Positions 29,501 through 37,656 of a DNA stretch of 54,352 nucleotides are shown here, in pieces. The notes under the pieces were generated by a model. That model worked only from the letters and a program-made list of their open reading frames with translations. It made no database searches and had not been told where the DNA came from. Location of the stretch: the NCBI GenBank assembly GCA_900317425.1, contig ONGR01000012.1, positions 1 to 54,352 of the forward strand. Reading direction: 5' to 3'. The DNA comes from an uncultured Eubacteriales bacterium. GTDB lineage: Bacteria > Bacillota > Clostridia > Oscillospirales > Oscillospiraceae. Position 1 is the stretch's first letter. Each line of letters begins with the position of its first letter. The position numbers and the translations under genes were made by a program.

Positions 29501-30020
29501 GCGGGAGAAGAAGCTCAGTGCCGCCGAGCGGGGTACCGCCATGCACCTGGTGATGCAGTATCTGGACTTTTCCGCGGCGGACGAGACCGCTGTGGCGGAG
29601 CAGGTGGCGGCTCTGGCGGATCGCCATCTTATCACGAATGAGCAGGCTGAGGCGGCGGACTGCGCTGCCATCGCGGCTTTTCTTGCCTCGCCTCTGGCCC
29701 GGCGCATCGCCGCCGCCGAAACGGTTTACCGGGAGTATCGCTTCGCGCTTTTGATGCCGGCCGCCATCTATGATCCGGCAGCAGACGATGAGGAGATGCT
29801 GCTCCAGGGCGTGGTGGACTGCGCCTTCGATACGCCTGAGGGCCTGGTGATCGTGGATTTCAAGACCGACCGCATCCACCCCGGTGAGGAGTCGGAGCGG
29901 GCACGGACGTACCGCCCCCAGCTGGAGGCCTACGCCGCCGCCCTCAGTCATGTGCTGGAGCGCCCGGTGGCGGAGAAGATCCTGTATTTCTTTGCCACGG
30001 GACGGGAATATTCCCTGTAA
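26478..30020 (+). CDS. addA: ATP-dependent helicase/nuclease subunit A (AddA)
   Basis: The 1180-aa protein is a UvrD/Rep-type superfamily 1 helicase. It has the Q-motif TPQQQRAVDD, Walker A AAGSGKT (26-32), Walker B VDEYQDTNEVQ near 402, RLMSIHKSKGLEFPVV near 775 and VAMTRAKEKL near 850. The C-terminal nuclease domain carries IVDFKTD near 1126. It unwinds and degrades DNA ends together with AddB. I chose ATG 26478, with GAGGGAG 5-6 nt upstream, over an earlier in-frame ATG at 26448. It is the last gene of this pair; the rpmE promoter begins 28 bp downstream. Confidence 0.95.
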   Translation: MAEIRLTPQQQRAVDDRGGSLLVSAAAGSGKTKVLVERLFSYMEQEHCHVDDFLIITYTKAAASELRGKIAAELSRRVADHPDDAHLRRQMFRVYQADIKTVDAFCAALLRQNVHLLPTVEGRSLTPDFRVLDEQEAELLRVRVLQQVLEEFYVRLEQGDDRCQLLAETLGAGRDDRALEELVLELHGKIQSHPYPIRWLRQVGTMWEHLPDELADSAYGRIIMEDTVRRADFWAARLRREAEDLRDDPAIFDCYGLQFLRAADSLAQYASAAADGWEAMGAVTPVFENLKAVKGAENAARKDMAKAVWDRCKADVKKMTAVYQVDSGDYLDDLRLMAPAMLALIELTDRFAAAYQAEKVRRNAIDFSDQEHYAISILLDDRGEPTELAQQVAARYREVMVDEYQDTNEVQNCIFRAISDGERRLFAVGDVKQSIYRFRLADPTIFLRKYLAYRDATEAEEGEPRRVLLQSNFRSRPQILDASNFIFAGIMSVQLGEMDYGDDEKLYYGADYYLPRTDTDTEFHLVSVVNTEEETFDRTEVEARFVARRIRQLLDEGYPVQEGDTLRPVRPEDIVILMRSPRARLKAYAAAMARENIPFSAEEDEDFFSAVEIAVMLSFLQIIDNPRQDVPLIAVLRSPLFGFTPDDLARIRALQPSGDYYEALCRDDAPATLAFRATLDALREAARDLPVDRLLWQLYSDCHALAVFGAMADGEQRKNNLIALFTYAGQMAGTGKGGLFDFITYVHGLLERDHVPSISARQSGGGVRLMSIHKSKGLEFPVVILADLHKDFNMVDLRRPVLVHPELGLGTECVDRERRIRYDSVSKTAMAMQMERESKSEEMRILYVAMTRAKEKLILVDCMKYARKRIRDLAALASYPVEAEVVGSAKCLGDWVLLPLLCAAQAEPIHRWAEVEMPAPVSLDGWEIHVWENPVSDIAEREGEIRPVAETPFDPALLERQYGHERATVIPTKVTATQLKGREKDEEIAEGAPSPHRVPSFEKPRFLQREKKLSAAERGTAMHLVMQYLDFSAADETAVAEQVAALADRHLITNEQAEAADCAAIAAFLASPLARRIAAAETVYREYRFALLMPAAIYDPAADDEEMLLQGVVDCAFDTPEGLVIVDFKTDRIHPGEESERARTYRPQLEAYAAALSHVLERPVAEKILYFFATGREYSL

Positions 30021-30047
30021 TTTGATAAAAAAACCGCAAAAAAACCC

Positions 30048-30076
30048 TTGCATTCTCAGAAAAACTATGCTATCAT
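30048..30076 (+). promoter_or_regulatory. Promoter for rpmE
   Basis: TTGCAT at 30048-30053, a 17-bp spacer and TATCAT at 30071-30076, preceded by TGC (extended -10). Confidence 0.6.
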
Positions 30077-30082
30077 TACCGT

Positions 30083-30110
30083 TGCGTTTGTGGGTTTCCC
30101 ACAGGCGACA
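30083..30110 (+). promoter_or_regulatory. Possible L31 mRNA leader hairpin
   Basis: TGTGGG-TTT-CCCACA (30089-30103) lies at the 5' end of the predicted rpmE transcript, flanked by TTGCG and GGCGA. Ribosomal-protein leaders that bind the protein product are known for L31 in several bacterial groups. Assignment here rests on position and a single stable hairpin. Confidence 0.35.
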
Positions 30111-30139
30111 AGTGAACCGGAAAGGGGTGAACAAGAGCA

Positions 30140-30343
30140 ATGAAGGAAGGAATCCATCCCAATTATCAGCAGACTACTATCAAATGCGCCTGCGGTAATG
30201 TGATTGAGACAGGTTCTACGAAGAAGGATATTCGCGTGGAAGTCTGCTCTAAGTGTCACCCCTTCTTCACCGGCAAGCAGAAGCTGGTGGATACCGGCGG
30301 ACGCGTGGCCAAGTTCAACAAGCGCTTCGGCCTGGACAAGTAA
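30140..30343 (+). CDS. rpmE: 50S ribosomal protein L31 (bL31, zinc-binding type)
   Basis: The 67-aa protein starts [20 protein letters not shown] and carries the zinc ligands CxC (16, 18) and CxxC (in EVCSKCHPF), so it is the Zn-containing form. The C-terminal KFNKRFGL is family-typical. bL31 bridges the subunits at the central protuberance. AAGGGGTGA precedes ATG 30140. The gene stands alone between its own promoter and terminator. Confidence 0.97.
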   Translation: MKEGIHPNYQQTTIKCACGNVIETGSTKKDIRVEVCSKCHPFFTGKQKLVDTGGRVAKFNKRFGLDK

Positions 30344-30360
30344 TCGCCAACATGACACCA

Positions 30361-30395
30361 AAAGACCTGCATCTTCGGATGCGGGTCTTTTTTTA
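30361..30395 (+). terminator. Intrinsic terminator after rpmE
   Basis: A 13-bp stem, AAAGACCTGCATC / GATGCGGGTCTTT, with a TTCG tetraloop and eight T residues. Confidence 0.9.
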
Positions 30396-30396
30396 T

Positions 30397-30425
30397 TTTA
30401 CATTTCCTTTCGGATATAATATAAT
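30397..30425 (+). promoter_or_regulatory. Promoter for the hflX operon
   Basis: TTTACA at 30397-30402, a 17-bp spacer and TATAAT at 30420-30425. An overlapping TATAAT at 30415-30420 offers an alternative. Confidence 0.55.
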
Positions 30426-30455
30426 ACATCTAATAGATTGTTTTGCGAGGTCACT

Positions 30456-31751
30456 ATGGAACAAACGACGGAAAAGAAGAGAGATTACGCGGTGCTGGTG
30501 GGCCTCCGTTCCCCGGTGCTGCGGGACGACAGCGCCGATGAGGAGAGCCTGGAGGAACTGGCGGCTCTGGTGGATACCGCCGGCGGCGAGGTGGTGGGCA
30601 CCATCCTCCAGGGCCGGGACAAGCCGGATCCCCACAGCTTCATCGGCGAGGGCAAGGTGGAGGAGGTCAAACGGATGGTCACCGAGGAGGAGGCCACCAT
30701 GGTCATCTTCGACAACGAACTGTCTCCCTCCCAGATCCGGGTGCTCACCGAGCTCACCGGCGTGCAGGTCATCGACCGCAGCGGCCTGATCCTGGACATC
30801 TTTGCCCAGCGCGCCCGGACGAAGGAGGGCTGTCTGCAGGTGGAGCTGGCCCAGTACCAGTATCTGCTGCCCCGCCTGATCGGTATGTGGACCCACCTGG
30901 AGCGCCAGGCCGGCACCAGCGGCAAGGGTCCCATCGGCTCCAAGGGCCCCGGCGAGACCCAACTGGAGACGGACCGCCGCCACATCCACCGGAAGATCGA
31001 TAAATTGAAGGAGGAACTGGAGGAGGTGCGCCGCGTCCGTGGCACCCAGCGCCAGCGCCGCATGAAGAACGAGATCCCGGTGGTGGCCATCGTGGGCTAT
31101 ACCAACGCAGGCAAATCCACCCTGCTGAACGCGCTGACCGGGGCCGCCATCCCCGCCAACAACCGCCTTTTCGATACGCTGGACACCACCACCAGGATGC
31201 TCACCGTGTCCGACACGCTGGACGTGGTGATCTCTGATACGGTTGGCTTCATCCGCAAGCTGCCCCACCAGCTGGTGGAGGCCTTCAAGGCCACGTTGGA
31301 GGAGCTGGAGTATGCCGATCTGCTGCTCCACGTCATCGACGCCTCCCATCCCCAGTGGCAGACCCAGCAGCGGATCGTGGACGAGCTGATCGCCGAGCTG
31401 GGGGCGGAGCACATCCCCTGTATCCGGGTGTATAACAAGTCCGATCTGGCCTTCTCCGAGGAAGGGAAGAAGGGCGAGAATGCCGTGTCCATCTCCGCCA
31501 AGACGGGGGAGGGCATCGACGATCTGCTGGCCATGATCGACGCCAAGCTGGACAAGGGCAAGCGGCGGGTCACGCTGCACCTGCCCTATGACAAGACAGG
31601 CCTGCTGGACGCCCTCTACCGGGAGGGCAAGGTGGAGAGCGTGGAGTATGGCGCCACGGTGGACGTAGTGGCCGTCTGCACGCCTCGCCTGCTGGGCCAG
31701 ATGAAGGAATATATCGAGGGTTTCCACGAGACGAAGGAGGAATGGGAATGA
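30456..31751 (+). CDS. hflX: GTPase HflX
   Basis: This 431-aa ribosome-associated GTPase has the N-terminal HflX domain (DPHSFIGEGKVEEV; IFDNELSPSQIRVL) and the GSKGPGETQLETDRR linker with a coiled coil. The G domain follows, with G1 GYTNAGKST near residue 214, G3 DTVGF, G4 NKSDL and G5 SAKTG. HflX splits stalled or hibernating ribosomes, notably after heat or antibiotic stress. GCGAGG precedes ATG 30456; an in-frame TTG at 30438 is less likely. Its stop codon overlaps the GNAT start (ATGA). Confidence 0.95.
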   Translation: MEQTTEKKRDYAVLVGLRSPVLRDDSADEESLEELAALVDTAGGEVVGTILQGRDKPDPHSFIGEGKVEEVKRMVTEEEATMVIFDNELSPSQIRVLTELTGVQVIDRSGLILDIFAQRARTKEGCLQVELAQYQYLLPRLIGMWTHLERQAGTSGKGPIGSKGPGETQLETDRRHIHRKIDKLKEELEEVRRVRGTQRQRRMKNEIPVVAIVGYTNAGKSTLLNALTGAAIPANNRLFDTLDTTTRMLTVSDTLDVVISDTVGFIRKLPHQLVEAFKATLEELEYADLLLHVIDASHPQWQTQQRIVDELIAELGAEHIPCIRVYNKSDLAFSEEGKKGENAVSISAKTGEGIDDLLAMIDAKLDKGKRRVTLHLPYDKTGLLDALYREGKVESVEYGATVDVVAVCTPRLLGQMKEYIEGFHETKEEWE

Positions 31752-32281
31752 TCATTACCACCGAGAGACTGATCCTGCGTTCCTGGCGTGAGGGCGACGC
31801 GGCAGATCTTTACATGCTGGCCCGGGACGTGGACATTGGCCCCCGCGCCGGCTGGAAGCCCCACGACAGCATCGCCGTCAGTCTCAAGACGATCCGCACC
31901 ATCATGGCCGGGCCAGAGGTTTACGCCATCACGGACAAAAGAATCGGGACCTTGATGGGCAGCATCGGCCTCAGGCCCATGGTGGAAAAGGGCGAAGGGG
32001 AGTGGGAACTCACTTTCTGGATCGGAAAGCCCTACTGGGGCCGCGGCTACGTGCCGGAAGCGGCCCGGGCCGCCCTGCGGCACGCCTTTACCGAACTGGG
32101 CTGCGAGGCCATCTGGTGCAGCCATTTTGACGAGAATGAGCAGTCCCGGCGCGTCATTGAGAAGTGCGAGTTTACCCGCATGCCGGAGCTGGATCACCGG
32201 GACAGCTTGGCCGACGGCGTGGTCCACCTGCTGCGGGTCTATCGCATGACGGCGGAGGAGTGGAGAGAACGCCATGGCTGA
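31748..32281 (+). CDS. GNAT family N-acetyltransferase (RimJ/RimL-like)
   Basis: The 177-aa protein begins MIITTERLILRSWREGDAAD, the classic RimJ/RimL-type opening. The acetyl-CoA-binding loop lies in KPYWGRGYVPEAARAAL near residue 97, followed by FDENEQSRRVIEKCEF. It probably acetylates an amine or protein N-terminus; the substrate is unknown. ATG 31748 overlaps the hflX stop and has AAGGAGGA 6 nt upstream. ATG 31742 is in frame but too close to the ribosome binding site. It overlaps the next gene by 8 nt. Confidence 0.9.
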   Translation: MIITTERLILRSWREGDAADLYMLARDVDIGPRAGWKPHDSIAVSLKTIRTIMAGPEVYAITDKRIGTLMGSIGLRPMVEKGEGEWELTFWIGKPYWGRGYVPEAARAALRHAFTELGCEAIWCSHFDENEQSRRVIEKCEFTRMPELDHRDSLADGVVHLLRVYRMTAEEWRERHG

Positions 32282-32909
32282 TCCCGTCCGTGTCCCCTTT
32301 GCCGACGCCGAGAGTGAGTTTGTGGAAAAGCGATCCCGCTTCATCAGCCATATCTGGCGGGTGGACAGCGAGGAGGCGGCCCAGGCCCATATCAAGGAGA
32401 TGAAAAGCAAATACTACGACGCCCGCCACAACTGCTGGTGCTATATCATCGGCACCGGTACCGTCCGCTACAGCGACGATGGCGAGCCCCAGGGTACGGC
32501 GGGACAGCCCATGCTGAAGGTGTTTGAACGGGAAAACGTCCGGGACGTCTGCTGTGTGGTGACCCGGTATTTCGGCGGCATCCTGCTGGGTGCCGGGGGA
32601 CTGACTCGGGCCTACAGCCGGGGTGCCAAGGACGCCCTGACCGCCGCCGGCGTGGCGGTGCTGGGCCTGTGGGCTCGGCTTCGTGTGCCCTGCACCTATC
32701 CGATCTTCGAGCAGGTGAAGCTGGAGATCGCCGCCGTCGGCGGCACCGTGGACGACGTGGCCTACGGCGCCGACGTGGAACTGACGGTCTCTGTCCCGGC
32801 GGAGCAGGTCGAGAGCCTGCAAAAGCGTCTGACGGAGCTGTCCGCCGGTGGTATCACCGCGGAGGAACTGGGTCGTGATTTCCGGCCCGGACCCCGGCAG
32901 GAGGTCTGA
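32274..32909 (+). CDS. YigZ/IMPACT family protein
   Basis: This 211-aa protein has the UPF0029/IMPACT N-terminal domain, with the diagnostic SKYYDARHNCWCYIIG and the DDGEPQGTAGQPML motif, and a short ferredoxin-like C-terminal domain. YigZ proteins are conserved across bacteria; a role in translation-related stress is suspected but not proven. It overlaps the GNAT gene end by 8 nt. The operon order hflX-GNAT-yigZ suggests a link to ribosome quality, which is inference. Confidence 0.92.
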   Translation: MADPVRVPFADAESEFVEKRSRFISHIWRVDSEEAAQAHIKEMKSKYYDARHNCWCYIIGTGTVRYSDDGEPQGTAGQPMLKVFERENVRDVCCVVTRYFGGILLGAGGLTRAYSRGAKDALTAAGVAVLGLWARLRVPCTYPIFEQVKLEIAAVGGTVDDVAYGADVELTVSVPAEQVESLQKRLTELSAGGITAEELGRDFRPGPRQEV

Positions 32910-32913
32910 GCGG

Positions 32914-32942
32914 TTGCCGGCGAAAGCGGAACGTGATATTAT
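32914..32942 (+). promoter_or_regulatory. Promoter for pepD
   Basis: TTGCCG at 32914-32919, a 17-bp spacer and TATTAT at 32937-32942. Confidence 0.5.
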
Positions 32943-32998
32943 TATCAAGTTATAGGACAAATAGGGGAGAATCACCCCGCTGAAAGGAGCAAATACAT

Positions 32999-34441
32999 AT
33001 GGCTGTTTTGGATCATCTGGAGCCCAAGGGCGTATTTCACTTTTTTGAGGAGCTGTGCGCCATCCCCCACGGCTCCGGCAACACCAAGCTGGTCAGCGAC
33101 TGGCTGGTGTCCTTCGCCAAAGAGCGGAACCTGGAGCACTATCAGGACGAGCTGAACAACGTCATCATCATCAAAGAGGCCTCTGCCGGCTATGAAAACG
33201 CCGAGCCGGTGATCCTCCAGGGCCACATGGACATGGTCTGCGAGAAGGCCCCCGACTGCACCAAGGATATGGCTGTCGAGGGTCTGGATCTGGCGGTGGA
33301 CGGCGACACCGTGCTGGCCAGGGGCACTACCCTGGGCGGTGACGACGGCATCGCCGTGGCCATGATGCTGGCGGTGCTGGATGACGATACCATGTGCCAT
33401 CCCCGGCTGGAGTGCGTCTTCACCGTGGACGAGGAGACGGGCATGGAGGGCGCTATGGGTCTCGACGTGACGCCTTTGAAGGCTCGCCGCCTGCTGAATC
33501 TGGACTCCGAGGACGAGGGCGTGTTCACCGTCAGCTGCGCCGGCGGAAATCTGACCACCTGCGCGATTCCCGTCAAACGTGCCCCCTATCCGTTCTGTGA
33601 CGGTACGTATATGACCATCCGGGTGGAGGGCCTGCTGGGCGGCCACTCCGGCGCTGAGATCCACAAGGGCCGGGCCAATGCCAACGTGCTGCTGGGCCGC
33701 ATCCTGTTTAACGCCGCGCCGAACCTGCGTATCGTTTCCGTGGACGGCGGCCTGAAGGACAACGCCATTCCCGCCAGCGCCGCCGCCGTGGTCTGCGTGA
33801 AGGATCCCGACTTCGTTCAGACCGTCTGTGCCCATATGGACGAGGCCTTTCGCAACGAGTATGCCGTCACCGACCCCGGTATCCGCGTGACCGTGGTGCC
33901 CGGCGGCGAGGGTATGCCCATGGACTGGCCCTCCACCAATCAGATCATCACCCTGCTGACCTGCTGCCCCAACGGCATCTATGCCATGAGCCCCGACATC
34001 CCCGGCCTGGTGCAGACCTCGCTGAACCTGGGCATCCTGGCTACGGCGGAGGATCATGTCACCGCATCCTTCTGCATCCGCAGCAGCATCGAAAGTCAGA
34101 AGGAGATGCTGGTGGAAAAGATCTGCCAGCTGATGACCGGCATGGAGGGCGCCACCGTTTCCGTCTCCGGCGACTATCCCGGCTGGCAGTACCGCCACAA
34201 TTCGCCCCTCCGTGACCTGATGACGGAGGTGTTCACCGAGCAGTACGGCTACGCGCCCCGGGTGGAGGCCATCCACGCCGGCCTGGAGTGCGGTCTTTTC
34301 AGCGGCAAGCTGCCGGGTCTGGACTGCGTGTCTGTGGGACCGGATATGCAGGATATTCACACCTTCCGTGAGCGGCTCCACATCGCCTCCACCCAGCGCC
34401 TCTGGGCCATGGTGGTGGAGACCCTGCGCCGCATGAAGTGA
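32999..34441 (+). CDS. pepD: Aminoacyl-histidine dipeptidase (PepD, M20 family)
   Basis: The 480-aa M20 metallopeptidase has the metal ligands in VILQGHMDMVCEK (His/Asp near 78-80), TTLGGDDGIAVA (Asp near 118) and FTVDEETGMEGAMG (Glu-Glu near 148). The FFEELCAIPHGSGNT start is specific to PepD. It cleaves Xaa-His and other dipeptides such as carnosine in the cytoplasm, which connects it to the hut genes at the right edge. AAAGGAG lies about 9 nt before ATG 32999. Confidence 0.94.
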   Translation: MAVLDHLEPKGVFHFFEELCAIPHGSGNTKLVSDWLVSFAKERNLEHYQDELNNVIIIKEASAGYENAEPVILQGHMDMVCEKAPDCTKDMAVEGLDLAVDGDTVLARGTTLGGDDGIAVAMMLAVLDDDTMCHPRLECVFTVDEETGMEGAMGLDVTPLKARRLLNLDSEDEGVFTVSCAGGNLTTCAIPVKRAPYPFCDGTYMTIRVEGLLGGHSGAEIHKGRANANVLLGRILFNAAPNLRIVSVDGGLKDNAIPASAAAVVCVKDPDFVQTVCAHMDEAFRNEYAVTDPGIRVTVVPGGEGMPMDWPSTNQIITLLTCCPNGIYAMSPDIPGLVQTSLNLGILATAEDHVTASFCIRSSIESQKEMLVEKICQLMTGMEGATVSVSGDYPGWQYRHNSPLRDLMTEVFTEQYGYAPRVEAIHAGLECGLFSGKLPGLDCVSVGPDMQDIHTFRERLHIASTQRLWAMVVETLRRMK

Positions 34442-34451
34442 GGACAGCGCC

Positions 34452-34640
34452 ATGGACGAGAAAACCACCCGTACCATCCGCGCCAAGGTCTATATCGCCC
34501 TGGCCGTCATCGCCGTGGTGCTGATCTTTGTGATCACCGGCACCGTCCGCCGCATTGCGCTGGCCGTTGCCGCGGTTTACAGCCTTATCATGTCCTACGT
34601 GAACTTCCGCAAGGCCAGGCAGGAGGACGAAGAGCAGTAA
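34452..34640 (+). CDS. Small two-helix membrane protein of unknown function
   Basis: The 62-aa protein has two hydrophobic segments (VYIALAVIAVVLIFVI and IALAVAAVYSLIMSYV) separated by TGTVRRI, and an acidic tail rich in Glu/Asp. I do not recognise the family. It starts 10 nt after pepD and ends just before a terminator, so it is probably cotranscribed with pepD. Confidence 0.7.
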   Translation: MDEKTTRTIRAKVYIALAVIAVVLIFVITGTVRRIALAVAAVYSLIMSYVNFRKARQEDEEQ

Positions 34641-34668
34641 CCAGATTCACACCAGTCATACAAATACG

Positions 34669-34705
34669 AAAAAGGACGTCTCTTTTACAGGAGACGTCCT
34701 TTTTT
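34669..34705 (+). terminator. Intrinsic terminator after the pepD unit
   Basis: AAAGGACGTCTC / GAGACGTCCTTT is a 12-bp stem with a T-rich tail. Confidence 0.85.
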
Positions 34706-34821
34706 GCACAATTCTGAAGAGAAATATAAACAAATTATGAATTTAGGAAAAACTTGAAAACTTTAAGGCTCTTTTCAGCTTTCTCCAGTAGAATGCCCCC
34801 AAACCCAAGGAGGTGACACAC

Positions 34822-35547
34822 ATGTCTGACATCTGCATCTTCCGCCGCATCGAGAAGAAGTATTTGCTCACCGAAGAGCAGCGCAAGGCGCTGATGGATC
34901 GCATCGGCGAAAACCTGCAGCCGGACGAGTACGGCAGGAGCACCGTCTGCAGCCTGTATCTGGACACGCCGGACTTCCGGCTCATCCGCAGCTCCATCGA
35001 CGCCACCACCTACAAGGAGAAGACTCGTCTGCGGAGCTACGGCACCCCGGGAGCCGACAGCCGTGTGTTCCTGGAGCTGAAGAAAAAGTATAAAGGCGTG
35101 GTCTACAAGCGCCGCTCAGCCCTTACGGAGCGGCAGGCGGAGGCCTATCTCCGCTCCGGCATCAAGCCCTTCGATTCCCAGATCTTCCGGGAGCTGGACT
35201 ACGCCATGCAGTTCTACGGCAATCCAAAGGCCTCGGTGGTGCTGTGCTATGAGCGAGAGGCCTTCGCCGTTCCCTCGGCCCCCAATCTGCGCCTGACCTT
35301 CGATACCCGCGTCCGCTACCGGGACAAGGCACTGACCCTCACCGCCGGCACGGCGGGGAAGGAGATCCTGCCGTCGGGCACGGCGGTGCTGGAGATCAAG
35401 ACCGACGGCGCCATGCCGTTGTGGCTTTCCCGGGCGTTGGATGACTGTGCCATCCGCCCGGCTTCCTTTTCCAAGTACGGCACCGCCTACCGGGATATGT
35501 GCCGTAAACAGAACTTTCAAGTAACGGAGGAAAAACGATATGCTTAA
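34822..35547 (+). CDS. VTC domain polyphosphate polymerase
   Basis: This 241-aa protein matches the VTC catalytic tunnel domain: RRIEKKYLLTEEQ near the N-terminus, YLDTPDFRLIRSSID, TYKEKTRLRSYG, LELKKKYKGVVYKRR and LEIKTDGAMPLW. Basic residues line the tunnel in characterised homologues, which make polyphosphate from ATP. AAGGAGG lies 8 nt before ATG 34822 (an in-frame GTG at 34813 overlaps that site). The DUF4956 gene overlaps its end by 8 nt, and a Cthe_2159-like gene follows, forming a three-gene unit. Confidence 0.92.
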   Translation: MSDICIFRRIEKKYLLTEEQRKALMDRIGENLQPDEYGRSTVCSLYLDTPDFRLIRSSIDATTYKEKTRLRSYGTPGADSRVFLELKKKYKGVVYKRRSALTERQAEAYLRSGIKPFDSQIFRELDYAMQFYGNPKASVVLCYEREAFAVPSAPNLRLTFDTRVRYRDKALTLTAGTAGKEILPSGTAVLEIKTDGAMPLWLSRALDDCAIRPASFSKYGTAYRDMCRKQNFQVTEEKRYA

Positions 35548-36208
35548 CCTGTTCACTTCAATTACCGCCGACGGCGCGACCACAAGTACTTTCCTCGTCG
35601 CTTTGGCGGCTGCCCTGGTCTGCGGCGGAATTACCGCGGCGGCCTCGGCCTACCGCAGCCGCATCTCCGCCGGGTTTGCCGCCTCATTGATCCTGCTGCC
35701 CGCCATCGTCATGACCGTCATCGCCATCGTCAACGGCAACGTGGGCACCGGTGTGGCGGTGATGGGTGCCTTCTCCCTGGTCCGCTTCCGTTCCGTCCCC
35801 GGCAAGGCCCGGGACATCGTGGCCATCTTCCTGGTGATGGCGGCGGGCCTGGCCTGCGCAGGCGGCTACGTGGCCATCGCCCTGACCATCACCATCGTGG
35901 TCTGCCTGGGCATGGTGCTCTGTACCCATATCCCCGTCCGCGGCAGCAAGCTGCTGGATCTGCGGATCACGGTCCCCGAATCCCTGCACATTGACGGCGC
36001 CTTTGATGAGGTGTTCGCCGAATTCACCAACTATTGTGACTTGATCAGCGTCAAGACCACCAACATGGGCAGCCTCTACAAGCTGTTCTATCAGGTGGAA
36101 CTGAAGAATAACCGGCAGATGCAGGCCTTCATCGACCAGCTGCGCTGCCGAAACGGCAATCTGGAGATCGCCCTGGCACGGGCGGAGGAAAGGAGCGAGA
36201 CCTTGTGA
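35540..36208 (+). CDS. DUF4956 domain-containing membrane protein
   Basis: The 222-aa protein has about four transmembrane helices in its first 130 residues (including VALAAALVCGGITAAASA and AIFLVMAAGLACAGGYVAI) and a conserved FSLVRFRSVPGKARDI loop. A soluble C-terminal domain of about 85 residues follows. The family's function is unknown, but it is regularly found next to VTC-type polymerases. It may be the membrane channel or anchor for polyphosphate. It overlaps the VTC gene by 8 nt and shares GTGA with the next gene. Confidence 0.9.
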   Translation: MLNLFTSITADGATTSTFLVALAAALVCGGITAAASAYRSRISAGFAASLILLPAIVMTVIAIVNGNVGTGVAVMGAFSLVRFRSVPGKARDIVAIFLVMAAGLACAGGYVAIALTITIVVCLGMVLCTHIPVRGSKLLDLRITVPESLHIDGAFDEVFAEFTNYCDLISVKTTNMGSLYKLFYQVELKNNRQMQAFIDQLRCRNGNLEIALARAEERSETL

Positions 36209-37635
36209 AAAAGAAGTATTCCGGCCTTATGGCCCTGCTGTTGACCGGCAGCCTGCTGCTGACGGCCTGCGGCGGCGGAAACACCGCGACCGCAAACACC
36301 GAGGAGACGGAAAATAGCGCAATGCCCATTGTTGAAAGCACAACCCCCACTGTTGCGGATCATACTTCTGTTACTGCCACCGAGATCACGGCGGACGACA
36401 GCGGCTACGAATTCTCTGAGCGCGACCTGGATCCCACCTATGACCAGGTCACCGCCACCGTCACGCTGTCCGACGGCGGCAGTTCCGCGGATGGCTCTGG
36501 TGTCACCGTCAGCGGCAGCGACGTAACCATCACATCCGCCGGAACCTACCTCATCTCCGGCGCCCTCGCCGACGGCAGCATCACCGTGGCGGCAGGGGAG
36601 GAGGAGAAGGTGCAGCTGGTGCTCTGCGGCGTCTCTGTCACCAACTCCGACGGACCCGCCCTGTACGTGCAATCCGGCGACAAGGTGTTTCTGACCCTGG
36701 CCGACGGCACCGACAATACCTTCTCCGACGGCAGCGGCTACACCGCCGCCGACGGCGACACCGAGCTGGACGCCGCCGTGTTCAGCCGCAGCGATTTGAC
36801 CGTCAACGGCGGCGGCAGACTGACTGTCAACGGCAACAACAAGCACGGCATCGTCTCCAAGGACGATCTGGTCATCACCGGCGGCACTGTCACCGTCACG
36901 GCCCGGAACGCAGCCCTCTGCGGAAAGGACTGCGTGAAGATCGCCGCGGCCGCGCTGACCCTCACCGCCGGGACCGACGGCATCCGCTCCGATAACACGG
37001 AGGACGCGGAGCGGGGTTACGTCTATCTCCACAGTGGTGAGATCACCATCGATGCCGGATCGGACGGCATTCAGGCGGAGACGGTCCTGTATGTCTCCGG
37101 CGGCACCGTCACCGTGGACTCCTCCGACGACAGTCTCCACAGCAACGGAACGATCCACATCACCGGCGGTGAGCTGACCCTGTCCTCCGGCGACGACGGC
37201 GTCCACGCAGACGAGACGCTGACCATCGACGGAGGGACCCTTGCGATCACGGCAACTGAGGGACTGGAAGCGACCGTCATTACCATCAATGACGGCGACA
37301 TCTCCATCAACGCCTCGGACGACGGCATCAATGCCGCGCGGAAATCCTCCGCCTATACGCCCATGGTCGAGATCAACGACGGTACCGTCACCGTTGTGAT
37401 GGGAGCGGGTGATACGGACGGAATCGACTCCAATGGAAACATTGTCATCAACGGTGGCACCGTCAACGTGAGCGCCGGCTCCTCCTTCGATTACGACGGA
37501 ACCGGCGTGATCAACGGCGGGACCGTCATCGTGAACGGACAGCAGGTCGACACCCTTCCCAACCAGATGATGGGCGGCCCCGGTATGGGCGGCGGCATGA
37601 TGGGTGGTCCCGGCGGCATGGGCGGACGCCCCTGA
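36205..37635 (+). CDS. Cthe_2159-like carbohydrate-binding lipoprotein
   Basis: The 476-aa exported protein starts at GTG 36205 (AAAGGAG upstream, GTGA overlap with the previous stop). It has a lipoprotein signal ending LLLTACGGG, with Cys22 as the lipid site. The body is a right-handed beta-helix of repeats such as VTVSGSDVTITSAGTYLISG, LTVNGGGRLTVNGNNKHGIV and GTVTVDSSDDSLHSNG, as in the Cthe_2159 polygalacturonate-binding family. The C-terminus is a Met/Gly-rich tail. It probably sits on the outer face of the cell membrane or wall. Calcium or acidic-polysaccharide binding is inference. Confidence 0.88.
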   Translation: MKKKYSGLMALLLTGSLLLTACGGGNTATANTEETENSAMPIVESTTPTVADHTSVTATEITADDSGYEFSERDLDPTYDQVTATVTLSDGGSSADGSGVTVSGSDVTITSAGTYLISGALADGSITVAAGEEEKVQLVLCGVSVTNSDGPALYVQSGDKVFLTLADGTDNTFSDGSGYTAADGDTELDAAVFSRSDLTVNGGGRLTVNGNNKHGIVSKDDLVITGGTVTVTARNAALCGKDCVKIAAAALTLTAGTDGIRSDNTEDAERGYVYLHSGEITIDAGSDGIQAETVLYVSGGTVTVDSSDDSLHSNGTIHITGGELTLSSGDDGVHADETLTIDGGTLAITATEGLEATVITINDGDISINASDDGINAARKSSAYTPMVEINDGTVTVVMGAGDTDGIDSNGNIVINGGTVNVSAGSSFDYDGTGVINGGTVIVNGQQVDTLPNQMMGGPGMGGGMMGGPGGMGGRP

Positions 37636-37656
37636 TCGATGGAAAACCAGACTTCC

